Source: Saccharothrix deserti | GTDB lineage: Bacteria; Actinomycetota; Actinomycetes; Mycobacteriales; Pseudonocardiaceae | Length of the DNA: 64,000 nt | NCBI RefSeq assembly: GCF_009769385.1 | Contig: NZ_ML775960.1 | Coordinates: 1 to 64,000 of the forward strand | Direction: 5' to 3' | In this document: positions 9,095 to 19,205 of the stretch, piece by piece | Layout: every line of letters begins with the position of its first letter | Numbering within the stretch: the stretch's first letter is position 1 | Notes under the pieces: generated by a model | What the model saw: the letters and a program-made list of their open reading frames with translations, nothing else | Databases searched by the model: none | Told to the model about the DNA's origin: nothing | Made by a program: the position numbers and the translations under genes

Positions 9095-9757
9095 GTGCAC
9101 GTGGTGATCATGGGCTGCGGCCGGGTGGGCTCCTCCCTGGCCAAGGCTCTCGAACGCCTGGACCACCAGGTCGCGGTGATCGACAAGGACGCTCAGTCGT
9201 TCCGCCGGCTCGGCCCCGACTTCCACGGGCAGCAGGTCGTGGGCAACGGCTTCGACCAGAAGGTCCTGATCCAGGCCGGCATCGAGCGGGCGGGCGCGTT
9301 CGCGGCCGTGTCCAGCGGCGACAACTCCAACATCATCTCGGCGCGGGTGGCACGGGAGACGTTCGGGGTGGAGGCGGTGGTCGCGCGGATCTACGACGAG
9401 AAGCGCGCGGCGGTGTACGAGCGGCTGGGCATCCCGACCGTGGCGACCGTGCCGTGGTCCACCGACCGGTTCCTGCGGATGCTGCTGCCGGAGGGCACCG
9501 CGACCGTGTGGCGCGACCCGTCGGGCAGCGTGGCCGTGCTGCCGCTGGAGCTGCACGAGGACTGGGTGGGGCGCACGGTGCGCGACCTGGAGGAGGCCAC
9601 CGGGTGCCGGGTGGCGTTCGTGATGCGGTTCGGGACCGGTGTGCTGCCCGATTCGAAGACCGTGCTGCAGGCCGACGACCAGGTGTACGTGGCCGCCCTG
9701 TCCGGCACCGTGACCGATGTGGCCGCGGCTGCGGCTCACGCGCCCGAGGAGAGCTGA
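9095..9757 (+). CDS. ceoB: TrkA-type potassium transport regulator, first of pair
   Basis: Cytosolic protein of 220 residues. An N-terminal RCK/TrkA-N Rossmann domain (1-130, IMGCGRVGSSLAKAL) binds NAD(H) or nucleotide, and a TrkA-C domain (about 140-215) follows. Such subunits gate K+ uptake channels. GTG at 9095 is preceded by CAGGAGG and gives the family start HVVIMGCGRVG. It directly abuts ceoC. The arrangement equals M. tuberculosis ceoB-ceoC (Rv2691-Rv2692) next to the divergent permease. No TrkH/TrkG channel lies in this window; the adjacent KimA-type importer is a candidate partner, by inference. Confidence 0.9.
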   Translation: MHVVIMGCGRVGSSLAKALERLDHQVAVIDKDAQSFRRLGPDFHGQQVVGNGFDQKVLIQAGIERAGAFAAVSSGDNSNIISARVARETFGVEAVVARIYDEKRAAVYERLGIPTVATVPWSTDRFLRMLLPEGTATVWRDPSGSVAVLPLELHEDWVGRTVRDLEEATGCRVAFVMRFGTGVLPDSKTVLQADDQVYVAALSGTVTDVAAAAAHAPEES

Positions 9758-10414
9758 GTGCGTATCGCGATTGCGGGTGCCGGTGCGGTGGGCCGGTCCA
9801 TCGCGGCCGAGTTGGTGTCCGACGGGCACCAGGTGATGCTGATCGAACGGGATCGGACGCAGTTCGAGCCGCACACCGTGGAGCAGGCCGAGTGGGTGCA
9901 GGCCGACGCGTGCGAGCTGTCCTCTTTGGAGGACGCCGGGATGCAGCTGTGCGACGTGGTGATCGCGGCGACCGGTGACGACAAGGTCAACCTGGTGGTG
10001 TCGTTGCTGGCGAAGACCGAGTTCGCGGTGCGGCGCGTGGTGGCCCGGGTGAACGACCCGGCGAACGAGTGGCTGTTCACCGAGTCGTGGGGGGTGGACG
10101 TCGCGGTGTCGACGCCGCGCATCCTGTCGGCCCTGGTGGAGGAGGCGGTGACGGTCGGTGACGTGGTGCGGCTGATGACGCTGCGCCAGGGCCAGGCGAA
10201 CCTCGTGGAGATCACGCTGCCCGGTGACACGCCGCTGGCCGGGTCTCCGGTGAACGGGCTGGCGCTGCCGCGGGACGCGGCTCTGGTGACGATCCTGCGC
10301 GGGGGCCGGGTCATCGTGCCGACGCCCGACGACACGCTCGAAGGTGGGGACGAACTCCTGTTCGTGGCCGCGGCGGACGTGGAGCGCGAGATCCGCTCGG
10401 CGCTCGGCTACTGA
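9758..10414 (+). CDS. ceoC: TrkA-type potassium transport regulator, second of pair
   Basis: Protein of 218 residues, paralogous to its neighbour: TrkA-N domain with IAGAGAVGRSIAAEL at the N-terminus and a C-terminal TrkA-C domain ending GDELLFVAA. Its GTG start is the first codon after the ceoB stop, so the two are surely cotranscribed and may form a heteromer like a split two-domain TrkA. A strong hairpin terminator lies about 100 bp downstream. Corresponds to Rv2692. Confidence 0.9.
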   Translation: MRIAIAGAGAVGRSIAAELVSDGHQVMLIERDRTQFEPHTVEQAEWVQADACELSSLEDAGMQLCDVVIAATGDDKVNLVVSLLAKTEFAVRRVVARVNDPANEWLFTESWGVDVAVSTPRILSALVEEAVTVGDVVRLMTLRQGQANLVEITLPGDTPLAGSPVNGLALPRDAALVTILRGGRVIVPTPDDTLEGGDELLFVAAADVEREIRSALGY

Positions 10415-10431
10415 CGCTGACGCCTGGCGGG

Positions 10432-10469
10432 TTGTCCACAGGCGGGGTCGTTCTGCCGAGTTGTCCACA
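10432..10469 (+). promoter_or_regulatory. Two DnaA-box-like 9-mers
   Basis: TTGTCCACA, the form of the DnaA box used in high-GC actinomycetes, occurs at 10432-10440 and 10461-10469 in the same orientation, 29 bp apart. The pair lies between the ceoC stop and its terminator. Binding is unproven; this may be chance in a GC-rich genome. Confidence 0.35.
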
Positions 10470-10518
10470 GGCGACGACGAGCGCCCGGATTTCGTCGGTG
10501 CTCTCCGGCAGGATAAAA

Positions 10519-10546
10519 GCAGGGGTCCCCTGGCGGGGACCCCTGC
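10519..10546. terminator. Bidirectional hairpin terminator between ceoC and the DUF3159 gene
   Basis: A perfect 12-bp stem (GCAGGGGTCCCC, 10519-10530, partner 10535-10546) closes a TGGC loop. It lies between convergent genes. There is no long T-tract, as usual in actinomycetes. Confidence 0.85.
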
Positions 10547-10604
10547 GAAGCGTTCTGGGCGTGGAGCGTTCGGCGTGTGAAGCGCTCCGCGTGTAGTGGT
10601 GCGG

Positions 10605-11417
10605 CTACCGCTCGTCGGCCCGCGCGGGCTGGGGGCGGGGGTTGGCGGCGTCGTCGAGGATCTTGTCGGTGACGTCGTCGAGGATCTCGTCGGTGGCGGT
10701 TTCGAGCACCTTGTCGTAGATGTTCGGCCTGCCCTCGGCCTCGGCCTGGGCTCGGAGGCGTTCCTCCGCTTCCCGGTTCTCCTCCTCCTCGCGGGCGAGG
10801 GTGGCCTTGAGGCGCTTGTCCGAACGGCGCACCGCCCACACGGTGACGACCAGCGCCACCGCCATCAGCGGGTAGCCCATCGCCAGTCGCGCCGCCGCCA
10901 GCCAGCCGACCGACGCCTCGTCGTACAGCCAGCGCTGCACCACGAACCGGGCGCCGAAGACCAGCGCCCACACGAGGGTGGCGATGTCGTAGTCGCGGAC
11001 ACTCGCCTTGTCCCGCCGCCACGCCGTGCCCTGACCGTTGAGGAACGACCAGATCACACCCGCCAGAGGCCATCTGACCAGGATCGACACCAGGAACACG
11101 CCGCCGTAGACGAGGCTCTGCCAGATGCCGTAGAGGAAGAAGCCCTTGGCGTCACCGGTCCGGTAGGCGATGAACGCGGCGATGCCGACGCCGAACACCG
11201 CCGAGACGGCCGGCTGCACCGAGCCCTTGCGCATGGCCAGCACGATGCCGATCAGCACGGCCGACGCCAACGCGCTCCAGATCGCCGGCATGAGCCCGGC
11301 GAAGGCGTTGACCAGCACGAACACCACAACTGGCAACGAGGAGAACACCAGGCCGCTGACGCCGCCCATCTGTTCGAGCATCGTGGGCTGCTTCTCGGAC
11401 TCGTTCACTTGTGTCAT
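10605..11417 (-). CDS. DUF3159 family membrane protein
   Basis: Membrane protein of 270 residues with about six hydrophobic segments between 20 and 200, then a charged Glu/Arg-rich cytosolic tail (about 205-270). Family members are conserved across mycolic-acid and related actinobacteria next to dut and ceoBC (M. tuberculosis Rv2693c); no biochemical role is established. ATG at 11417 overlaps the stop of the OB-fold gene as ATGA, so the two are coupled. Confidence 0.8.
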   Translation of the reverse strand: MTQVNESEKQPTMLEQMGGVSGLVFSSLPVVVFVLVNAFAGLMPAIWSALASAVLIGIVLAMRKGSVQPAVSAVFGVGIAAFIAYRTGDAKGFFLYGIWQSLVYGGVFLVSILVRWPLAGVIWSFLNGQGTAWRRDKASVRDYDIATLVWALVFGARFVVQRWLYDEASVGWLAAARLAMGYPLMAVALVVTVWAVRRSDKRLKATLAREEEENREAEERLRAQAEAEGRPNIYDKVLETATDEILDDVTDKILDDAANPRPQPARADER

Positions 11418-11791
11418 GAAGCGTTCTGCAACTCGTAGTAGGGGTTGTAGAGCACCTTGCGACCGTCCCGCACCGCGATCCGGCCCTTGGCCTTGATGGT
11501 GCGGCCGGGCTCGATGCCCGCGATCCGGCGACGGCCCAGCCAGACCAGCGTCACGCCCTCGGTGCCGTCGTACAACTCCGCCTCCAGCGTGGCGGCGGCG
11601 TCACGGGGGCACAGCTCGACGCTGCGCAACCGTCCCAACACCGTCACCTCCTGGCCGGATTCGCAGTCGCACGCGCGGATGGCCCCGACGGCCTCGGCTT
11701 TTCGGGACAGGTCGTCGGCGTCCAACTCGCTCACGTCGGTGGTCAGCCGACGCACGAGGCGGCGCCAGTAGCCACCCCCAGTACCAGTCAT
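11414..11791 (-). CDS. Small OB-fold nucleic-acid-binding domain protein
   Basis: Protein of 125 residues. After a basic N-terminal helix, residues about 45-120 form an OB-fold of the tRNA-anticodon/RecG-like type (VTVLGRLRSVELCP ... TLVWLGRRRIAGIEPGRTIKAKGRI). ATG at 11791 is preceded by AGGAG; a longer in-frame start at 11860 lacks support. It is coupled to the DUF3159 gene and matches Rv2694c in position. The partner nucleic acid is unknown. Confidence 0.8.
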   Translation of the reverse strand: MTGTGGGYWRRLVRRLTTDVSELDADDLSRKAEAVGAIRACDCESGQEVTVLGRLRSVELCPRDAAATLEAELYDGTEGVTLVWLGRRRIAGIEPGRTIKAKGRIAVRDGRKVLYNPYYELQNAS

Positions 11792-11896
11792 CCCCGACTC
11801 CTGGAATGCGCGGGGCCTCGACGACGAAGCCCGTCCAACAGCCAGCGTAACCGGGTACACCCAACCGGGTATCCGACTGGGGGAGGATCTGGCGAC

Positions 11897-12631
11897 ATGA
11901 GACAGCCACGCGCCGTTCTGCTGCCGGGCACCGCGTCCGACGAGGTGTTCGTGTCCTCGGCGTTCGCACGCCCGCTGGCCGAGGCCGGTTTCACCCTCGT
12001 CGCGCCCGCGTCACGAGGTGTCCGGGAGCACTTCGAGGCGTTGGACACCGCCTGGGACGGGACGCCACTGATCGTGGGCGGGGTGTCACTGGGCGCGCAC
12101 GTGGCGGCGACGTGGGCGGTAAGGCACCCCGAGCGGTGCGCGGGGGTGCTGGTGGCGTTGCCGGCGTGGCACGGGCCCGCTGACGGCGCGCCCGCGGCCT
12201 TGGCGGCGTCGGCCAGTGCCTCGGTGGTGGAGTCGGCGGGCGTCGAGGCCGCGCTGGACGGGGTCGACGGGTGGCTCGGCGCCGAGCTGCGCCGGGCGTG
12301 GCCCCGGTACGGGACGCGGCTGGCGGCGGTGCTGCGGGAGGCGGCGGGGACGACCTCGCCGACGTTGGCCGAGTTGGGCGGGCTGACGGCGCCGGTGGGG
12401 GTCGCCGCGTGCACCGACGACCCCGTTCACCCGTTGGAGGTCGCCCGGACGTGGGTCGGGGCGCTCCCCCGTGCCGCTCTGCGCACGACGACGTTGGCGG
12501 CGTTGGGCGCGGACCGGGAGTCCCTGGGCCGCGCCGCGCTCGCCGCGTACCTCGACGCGTCAGCGCCGGCGCCGAGGTCGTCGGAGTCGGTGTCGAGGTC
12601 GGCGGTCGCGCCGGGTCAGCTCTCCTGCTGA
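11897..12631 (+). CDS. Alpha/beta-hydrolase-like protein
   Basis: Protein of 244 residues with a compact alpha/beta-hydrolase fold. The nucleophile elbow is GVSLGAH (about 55-61), giving a Ser nucleophile. A candidate acid and histidine lie near the C-terminal third (TDDPVHP). ATG follows GGGGGAGGATCT. Its last 16 bases overlap the convergent DUF3710 gene. Position equals Rv2695. The substrate is unknown; a serine esterase or thioesterase is possible. Confidence 0.75.
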   Translation: MRQPRAVLLPGTASDEVFVSSAFARPLAEAGFTLVAPASRGVREHFEALDTAWDGTPLIVGGVSLGAHVAATWAVRHPERCAGVLVALPAWHGPADGAPAALAASASASVVESAGVEAALDGVDGWLGAELRRAWPRYGTRLAAVLREAAGTTSPTLAELGGLTAPVGVAACTDDPVHPLEVARTWVGALPRAALRTTTLAALGADRESLGRAALAAYLDASAPAPRSSESVSRSAVAPGQLSC

Positions 12632-13251
12632 GCCTGGATGTGCCGGGCGATCGCCTCGGGCAGCTCGATCGGCAACGGGGTCCGCACCGGCATCGCCTGC
12701 TCGCCGCGCACCACGATCGTGTCCCGCATCAGCGCGTACAGGGCGTCGGTCGCCCGGACGCTCTGCTCCTCCGTCGGCGCCGCCGCGATGCCGCGCAGCA
12801 TCCACCGGGGGCCGTCCACGCCGACCACCCGGAGGTGCACCTCGTTGTTGCGGGCGAGGATCTCCTCGCCCCAGTCGCCGTTCTCCCGGATGATCCGGAA
12901 GCCGTCGGACTTGAACTGGGCGATCATCTCGCCGCTGACCTCCGGCCACAGCCGGTCGGACTTCGGCGCGGCGAACGCGCTGACGGTGAGCTGGCCGACC
13001 GTCGTCAACAGGTGCACCGCCCGGACCGAGCCCGCCGGGTCCATCTCCACCTGCAACTGCGCGCCCTCGGGCACGGGAAGCCGGATCGAACCCAGGTCCA
13101 GCCGGTTCAAGCCGTCGTTCGGGGCCTGCGACTCGTCGAACGGGCCGTCCTCGGCCGACTCGACGCCGTCGAACTCGACCTCCGGTTGCGCCGTCCCCCG
13201 GTTCGCGGAGTGCCTACCGCGCTTGCGGCGCTTTCCGAACATCGCCTTCAC
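12616..13251 (-). CDS. DUF3710 family protein
   Basis: Soluble protein of 211 residues: a basic, disordered N-terminus ([15 protein letters not shown]), an acidic linker and a conserved core from about 50 to 205. No known catalytic motif is seen. The family always sits beside dut in actinobacteria (Rv2696c). GTG at 13251 overlaps the dut stop as GTGA, so the genes are coupled. Function unknown. Confidence 0.8.
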   Translation of the reverse strand: MKAMFGKRRKRGRHSANRGTAQPEVEFDGVESAEDGPFDESQAPNDGLNRLDLGSIRLPVPEGAQLQVEMDPAGSVRAVHLLTTVGQLTVSAFAAPKSDRLWPEVSGEMIAQFKSDGFRIIRENGDWGEEILARNNEVHLRVVGVDGPRWMLRGIAAAPTEEQSVRATDALYALMRDTIVVRGEQAMPVRTPLPIELPEAIARHIQAQQES

Positions 13252-13715
13252 CCCTCCGTCCGGGCGAGCACGTCGTGCCCGCCTGTAGAGCCGTAGCCGC
13301 CCGCACCCCGCGCGGAGTCGGGCAGCTCGTCGACTTCGCGGAACACCGCGTGCTCCACCTTCTGCACCACGAGCTGGGCGATCCGGTCACCGCGCGTGAG
13401 CACGACGGCCTCGCGCAGGTCGTGGTTCACCAGGCACACCTTGATCTCTCCCCGGTAGCCCGCGTCGATCGTGCCCGGTGCGTTGACCACGCTCAGGCCG
13501 ACGCGCGCGGCCAGACCGGAACGCGGGTGCACGAATCCCGCGTACCCCTCGGGCAGTGCGATCGCGATCCCCGTGCCGACCACCGCGCGTTCACCGGGTT
13601 CGATCACCACGTCGGTGGTGGTCACCAGGTCCGCGCCGGCATCACCCGGTCGGGCGTAGGCCGGGAGCGGGACGGCAGGATCGAGCCGGGACAACAGGAC
13701 CTCGACGCTGGGCAC
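13248..13715 (-). CDS. dut: Deoxyuridine 5'-triphosphate nucleotidohydrolase (dUTPase)
   Basis: Trimeric dUTPase of 155 residues, hydrolysing dUTP to dUMP and pyrophosphate to keep uracil out of DNA and feed dTMP synthesis. The five family motifs are in order: [38 protein letters not shown] and the C-terminal [10 protein letters not shown] that closes over the substrate. GTG at 13715 gives the standard N-terminus and length. Only 24 bp separate it from the divergent DUF3093 gene, so promoters must overlap or transcripts be leaderless. Confidence 0.97.
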   Translation of the reverse strand: MPSVEVLLSRLDPAVPLPAYARPGDAGADLVTTTDVVIEPGERAVVGTGIAIALPEGYAGFVHPRSGLAARVGLSVVNAPGTIDAGYRGEIKVCLVNHDLREAVVLTRGDRIAQLVVQKVEHAVFREVDELPDSARGAGGYGSTGGHDVLARTEG

Positions 13716-13739
13716 GGCGCGCGAGACTACCCTGGTGGC

Positions 13740-14204
13740 GTGAGCGAGACTGCTGTGACCGCCCCGATCGTGTTCCGCGAGCGGTTGTACGTCCCCTGGT
13801 GGGGTTGGCCGTTGCCGCTGGCCGCGGCCGTGCTGCTGGCCGCCGAGATCCACATGGGGTTCCCGGGCGTCCGTTCGTGGCTGCCGTACCTGATCACCGT
13901 GCCGCTGGCGGTGCTGCTGCTGGTGCGGCTGGGTTCGGTGAAGGTCGAGGTGTCCGGCGGCGAGCTGCGGGTCGGCTCGGCGCACGTGCCGCTGGACCTG
14001 CTCGGCGAGGTCGAGGTGTTCGACGCGAAGAGCAAGCGGAAGGCGATGGGGCCGAACCTGGACCCGATGGCGTACGTCACGCACCGCGGGTGGATCGGGC
14101 CGATGGTGCGGGTCGCGTTGGACGACCCGGCGGACCCGACGCCGTACTGGCTGTTCAGCGTGCGTTCGGCGGAGAAGCTGGCGGCCCTGCTGCGCGATCG
14201 GTGA
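13740..14204 (+). CDS. DUF3093 family membrane protein
   Basis: Protein of 154 residues with two N-terminal transmembrane segments (about 20-37 and 45-62) followed by a beta-rich soluble domain. GTG at 13740 is the only well-placed start. It is divergent to dut with 24 bp between starts; corresponds to Rv2698. No enzymatic motif is visible and the role is unknown. Confidence 0.8.
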   Translation: MSETAVTAPIVFRERLYVPWWGWPLPLAAAVLLAAEIHMGFPGVRSWLPYLITVPLAVLLLVRLGSVKVEVSGGELRVGSAHVPLDLLGEVEVFDAKSKRKAMGPNLDPMAYVTHRGWIGPMVRVALDDPADPTPYWLFSVRSAEKLAALLRDR

Positions 14205-14330
14205 ACTCCCGCCGGGCCGGGTCGACGGGGACTGGGCGCCACCCCGGCGGTGGGGGTGAGCGCCCAGATCTGGTCGTAGGTGTTTGTTGCTCGGTCGGTC
14301 GGTTTCGAGCGGGTCGTGCCCGGAGGTGCC

Positions 14331-14630
14331 TCAGGCGCAGTCGCGGCAGATGTACTGGCCGTTGACTTCCTCGGCCAGCCTGCTGCGGTGGTGCACCAGG
14401 AAGCACTTCGAGCACGTGAACTCGTCCGCCTGCTTCGGCAGGACCTTGAACGTGAGCTCCTCACCGGACAGGTCGGCGCCCGGCAGCTCGAAGTTCTCGG
14501 CGGTCGCGTCCTCGTCGATGTCGACGACCCCGGACTGCGTTTCATTGCGCCGCGCCTTCAGCTCCTCGAGGGAGTCCTCAGCGAGTTCGTCTGCCTCGCT
14601 GCGACGCGGTGCGTCGTAGTCGGTCGCCAT
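14331..14630 (-). CDS. DUF4193 zinc-ribbon protein
   Basis: Acidic protein of 99 residues. Its C-terminus holds two CxxC pairs (CSKCFLVHH and CRDC) forming a probable zinc ribbon, while the N-terminus is disordered and acidic. Corresponds to Rv2699c. Start is ATG at 14630 with a GAAAG-type ribosome-binding site. Family members are abundant small actinobacterial proteins of unknown function, perhaps RNA polymerase or translation associated; that is speculation. Confidence 0.85.
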   Translation of the reverse strand: MATDYDAPRRSEADELAEDSLEELKARRNETQSGVVDIDEDATAENFELPGADLSGEELTFKVLPKQADEFTCSKCFLVHHRSRLAEEVNGQYICRDCA

Positions 14631-15062
14631 ACTTCTTTCACCCCTGCGGTCAACGGAGATACTCTTCGTGTCGCTGGTTAACGCACCAGCGCCCCTGTTT
14701 GTGCCCTCCGTCCCCAGTGACGGAGGTCTCGCTCTCGCGGCCGGGCGCCAACCCCCTGTTCGTCGACGCTTTCCGGTGTCCGGCGGTGCGCGGAGCGCCG
14801 AGAGGGTAGCTCATTGATCGGGGGGTCGCGCAGCGGGTTCCCCCTAATTGAGCAGACGGGTGAGAGGCCCTTCGCACGCTGGCCCGATAGGCTTTGGAGG
14901 GGCGTCGCCCATCCGGTGATCGAGTGCCGCGACGCCCGACGGGGCCGTTGACCGTCCGCGACCGGGTGATTGCGCCCCGCTACACCCCGCCCGAGACGCG
15001 GGACGGCGGGACGCGGCATAGCCTGATCACCAACAACACTGGCCCAGGGGAGGTCGACGGAC
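14631..15062. other. Divergent control region between the DUF4193 gene and cei
   Basis: About 430 bp with no convincing coding sequence. It must carry promoters for both flanking genes. Only the cei ribosome-binding site (AGGGGAGG, 15048-15055) is clear. Confidence 0.4.
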
Positions 15063-15776
15063 GTGGGACCCGGTTCGGGTAGCAGCGGGTCGTCGCGGTA
15101 CCGAAAGCGGCGGCCGGTGCCGGCGCTCGTCCTGTTCCTGGTGCTCGCCGTGACCGCGGTGGTGGTGTGGAACCGCGTGCTGTCCGACGCGGGCGACGTG
15201 GACGCGGCGATCAGGTGCAATCCGCCCGGCGGGGTGACTTCGTCCTCGGCCGGCGCGCCGGCACCGGCGGAGCCGCCGCCCGCGCTGGGCACGGTGCTGG
15301 AGCACGACGCGCTGGACCGGACCGATCCGGTGCCGCCTGCCGACGTGCAGTTCCGGGTGTTCAACGCGAGCACGCAGCGCAACCAGGCCCGGTTCGTCGC
15401 GACGACGTTGACCGAGCTGGGGTTGAAGCAGGCGGCCGAGCCGGGCAACGACCCGGTGTACCCGGCGCAGGACATGACCTGTCGCGGTCAGATCCGGTTC
15501 GGGGCGCCCGGTGCGGGTGCGGCGCGGACGTTGAGCCTGATCGAGCCGTGCCTGGAGCTGGTGCGCGACGAGCGGCAGGACGCGACGGTGGACCTGGCGA
15601 TCGGCCAGAAGTTCGGCGAGGTGAAGCCGAACAGCGACGCCCGCAAGGTCCTCGACCAGTTGACGGCGTGGGCGGCGCAGCAGCCGGAGCAGCAGGGCGG
15701 CCAGGCGGCCGAGGGTTCCGCACCGCCGTCGCTGAACGCCGACCAGCTCGCAGGCGCCCGCGACGTCCAGTGCTGA
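15063..15776 (+). CDS. cei: Envelope integrity protein Cei
   Basis: Protein of 237 residues: short basic cytosolic N-terminus, one signal anchor (about 19-37), Pro/Ala-rich linker, then a LytR C-terminal-type domain (about 90-200, VQFRVFNASTQRNQARF) on the outside. In mycobacteria Cei (Rv2700) is needed for normal cell envelope integrity. GTG at 15063 has AGGGGAGG seven bases upstream. It is monocistronic and faces suhB. Confidence 0.85.
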   Translation: MGPGSGSSGSSRYRKRRPVPALVLFLVLAVTAVVVWNRVLSDAGDVDAAIRCNPPGGVTSSSAGAPAPAEPPPALGTVLEHDALDRTDPVPPADVQFRVFNASTQRNQARFVATTLTELGLKQAAEPGNDPVYPAQDMTCRGQIRFGAPGAGAARTLSLIEPCLELVRDERQDATVDLAIGQKFGEVKPNSDARKVLDQLTAWAAQQPEQQGGQAAEGSAPPSLNADQLAGARDVQC

Positions 15777-15864
15777 CCGGCCCGGCTGATCGGCCCGGCT
15801 GTCCGGCACGCCGCGAGTCGGCACTGACGTCGCGAGACGTGCGGCAGGGTCGGACCTTCCAGGG

Positions 15865-16665
15865 TCAGACCTTGCCGAAGCCGGACTCCACCAGGGCGGC
15901 GAACAGGGCGTCGGCGATGCCGGGCGCCGCGGCGAACGTGGCGTCCGCACCCAGTTCCGGAGCTTCACCCGGAAGGTGGACGACCGCACCGGCCTCACGG
16001 GCCAGCAACGCCCCCGCCGCCCAGTCCCACCGGCCCAGGGCGTGCTCGGCGTAGGCGTCCAGCCGCCCGGCCGCCACGGCGCACAGGTCCAACGACGCCG
16101 CACCGGCCCGCCGCATGTCCCGCACCTTCGTCGCCAGACCGGCCCACGCGTCCGCCTGGCGCTGCCGCCGCTCCGCCCGGTAGGCGAAGCCGTAGCCCAG
16201 GAGTGACAGGTCCAACCGGGTGGCGTCCGAGACCGCGAGCCGCCGCCCGTCCAGCCACGCCCCACCGCCCCGCGCCGCCGTCCACACCCGGCCGCTGACC
16301 GGCTCCACGATCGCGCCGGCCACCGACGCGCCGTCGATCTGGGCGGCGATCGACACGGCGTAGTGCGGGATCCCGTACAGGTAGTTCACCGTGCCGTCGA
16401 TCGGGTCGACGACCCAGGTCAGCCCCTCGACGGCGGCCGTTCCACCTTCCTCCTCCCCGATCACCGGCTCACCGGGCCGCAGCTCGGCGAGCCGCCGCCG
16501 GACCAGCTGTTCGGACGCGCGGTCGCCCGCGGTCACCACATCGGTAGCACTGCTCTTGGTGTCGACATCGGTCACGGCGGCTTCGCGCACGGTGACGGCC
16601 AGCTCGCCCGCCTCGCGGGCCACGAGCACGGCGACGTCCACCAATGAGCGCGGATCGAAACGCAA
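15865..16665 (-). CDS. suhB: Inositol-1-monophosphatase family protein
   Basis: Protein of 266 residues hydrolysing inositol monophosphate or a related sugar phosphate, for inositol lipids and mycothiol. Metal-binding motifs are complete: GEEEGG, DPIDGTVNY and WDWAAG. TTG at 16665 is chosen because AGGAGG stands six bases upstream; a longer in-frame extension has no such site. Divergent from ppgK by about 95 bp, as in M. tuberculosis (Rv2701c). Confidence 0.92.
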   Translation of the reverse strand: MRFDPRSLVDVAVLVAREAGELAVTVREAAVTDVDTKSSATDVVTAGDRASEQLVRRRLAELRPGEPVIGEEEGGTAAVEGLTWVVDPIDGTVNYLYGIPHYAVSIAAQIDGASVAGAIVEPVSGRVWTAARGGGAWLDGRRLAVSDATRLDLSLLGYGFAYRAERRQRQADAWAGLATKVRDMRRAGAASLDLCAVAAGRLDAYAEHALGRWDWAAGALLAREAGAVVHLPGEAPELGADATFAAAPGIADALFAALVESGFGKV

Positions 16666-16760
16666 CTGTTCCTCCTGTGTCACTCTCACGGGACTATCGG
16701 AGAACTGCAGGCTAATGTCTGCGGCCACGGTTACTGAATCGAGTAGGAAGGGCCACGGGG

Positions 16761-17522
16761 ATGGGCATGACCCGCGGGTTCGGCGTTGACATCGGCGGTT
16801 CCGGCATCAAGGGCGGGCTCGTCGACCTGGAGGCGGGTGCGCTGGACGGTGAACGCCTGCGCATCGTCACGCCGCAGCCGTCGACGCCGGACGCGGTCGC
16901 CGACGTGGTCGCCGAGATCGTCCAGAAGTTCAACTGGGACGGCCCCGTGGGCATCACTCTGCCCTGCGTGGTCAAGCACGGCGTCGCGCACACGGCCGCC
17001 AACGTGGACAAGGCGTGGATCGGCACGGACGCCGCCGGGCTGTTCGCCGAGCGCCTCGGCCGGCCGAAGGAGCAGATCGTCGTGCTCAACGACGCCGACG
17101 CCGCCGGTATCGCCGAGATGCGGTTCGGCTCCGGCGCCGGCCGGGACGGCCTGGTGGTCCTGCTGACGTTCGGCACCGGCATCGGCAGCGCCCTGTTCCT
17201 GGACGGCGAGCTCGTCCCGAACACCGAGTTCGGCCACCTCGAGGTCGACGGCCACGACGCGGAGAAGCGCGCGGCGGCCTCGGTGAAGGAGGACAAGGGC
17301 CTCACCTGGGCCGAGTGGGCGCCGCGCGTCTCCCGGTACATCGGCGTGCTGGAGAACCTGATCTGGCCGGACCTGGTCATCGCGGGCGGCGGGGTCAGCA
17401 AGAAGGCGGAGAAGTGGCTCCCGCTGCTGGAGGTGCGCACCGAGGTGGTGGCCGCCGCGCTGAAGAACGACGCGGGCATCGTGGGCGCCGCGGTGGCCGC
17501 CGCGCAGGGTCTCCGGCACTGA
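16761..17522 (+). CDS. ppgK: Polyphosphate/ATP glucokinase
   Basis: ROK-fold sugar kinase of 253 residues that phosphorylates glucose using polyphosphate or ATP. The phosphate motif DIGGSGIKGG is at the N-terminus, the catalytic aspartate lies in LNDADAAG (about 110), followed by TFGTGIGSALF and the glucose-binding EFGHLEVDG. Length and order match Rv2702. Start ATG at 16761 follows AGGAAGGG. It is followed by sigA after 197 bp with its own promoter region. Confidence 0.95.
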   Translation: MGMTRGFGVDIGGSGIKGGLVDLEAGALDGERLRIVTPQPSTPDAVADVVAEIVQKFNWDGPVGITLPCVVKHGVAHTAANVDKAWIGTDAAGLFAERLGRPKEQIVVLNDADAAGIAEMRFGSGAGRDGLVVLLTFGTGIGSALFLDGELVPNTEFGHLEVDGHDAEKRAAASVKEDKGLTWAEWAPRVSRYIGVLENLIWPDLVIAGGGVSKKAEKWLPLLEVRTEVVAAALKNDAGIVGAAVAAAQGLRH

Positions 17523-17605
17523 TTTCGCAGTCCTCCCACCTGCGAGAACGCGTGCCGGCCCACTTCCGAGGACGCCGGGGCGCAACGGCACGCGATTCTC
17601 GTCGT

Positions 17606-17611
17606 TACAAT
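17606..17611 (+). promoter_or_regulatory. Candidate -10 element of the sigA promoter
   Basis: TACAAT matches TATAAT at five of six positions, 109 bp before the sigA start. No good -35 box is seen at the normal distance, so it may be an extended or regulated promoter. Confidence 0.35.
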
Positions 17612-17719
17612 GGAACGGTGCCCCGCTGACGAACGATCCGGCGGGGGATCCCCCGTACTCCGGCGACCGAAGTTCGCGCCCTTCGGTTTGCCTTGATCGA
17701 CAGTCGCGAAAGGGCGTAC

Positions 17720-19024
<1,305 letters not shown>

Positions 19025-19043
19025 TACCCAGGCTGAAGATCAC

Positions 19044-19091
19044 CAAGAGCAAGGGCCCCTCGGCTGTTCGGCCGAGGGGCCCTTGCTCTTG
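19044..19091 (+). terminator. sigA terminator
   Basis: A perfect 21-bp stem (19044-19064 with 19071-19091) closes a TGTTCG loop, starting 20 bases after the sigA stop. It is one of the strongest hairpins in the window. Confidence 0.92.
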
Positions 19092-19205
19092 CACTCGATC
19101 GTCCACCCGATTGGATGATGCCAGAGCTCACTCTGCGTGTTCTCCTGGAAGAGGCGCAGCCGCCGGGGGGCGGCACAGGGGACGCGCCACCGCAAGGGGG
19201 AGCTC

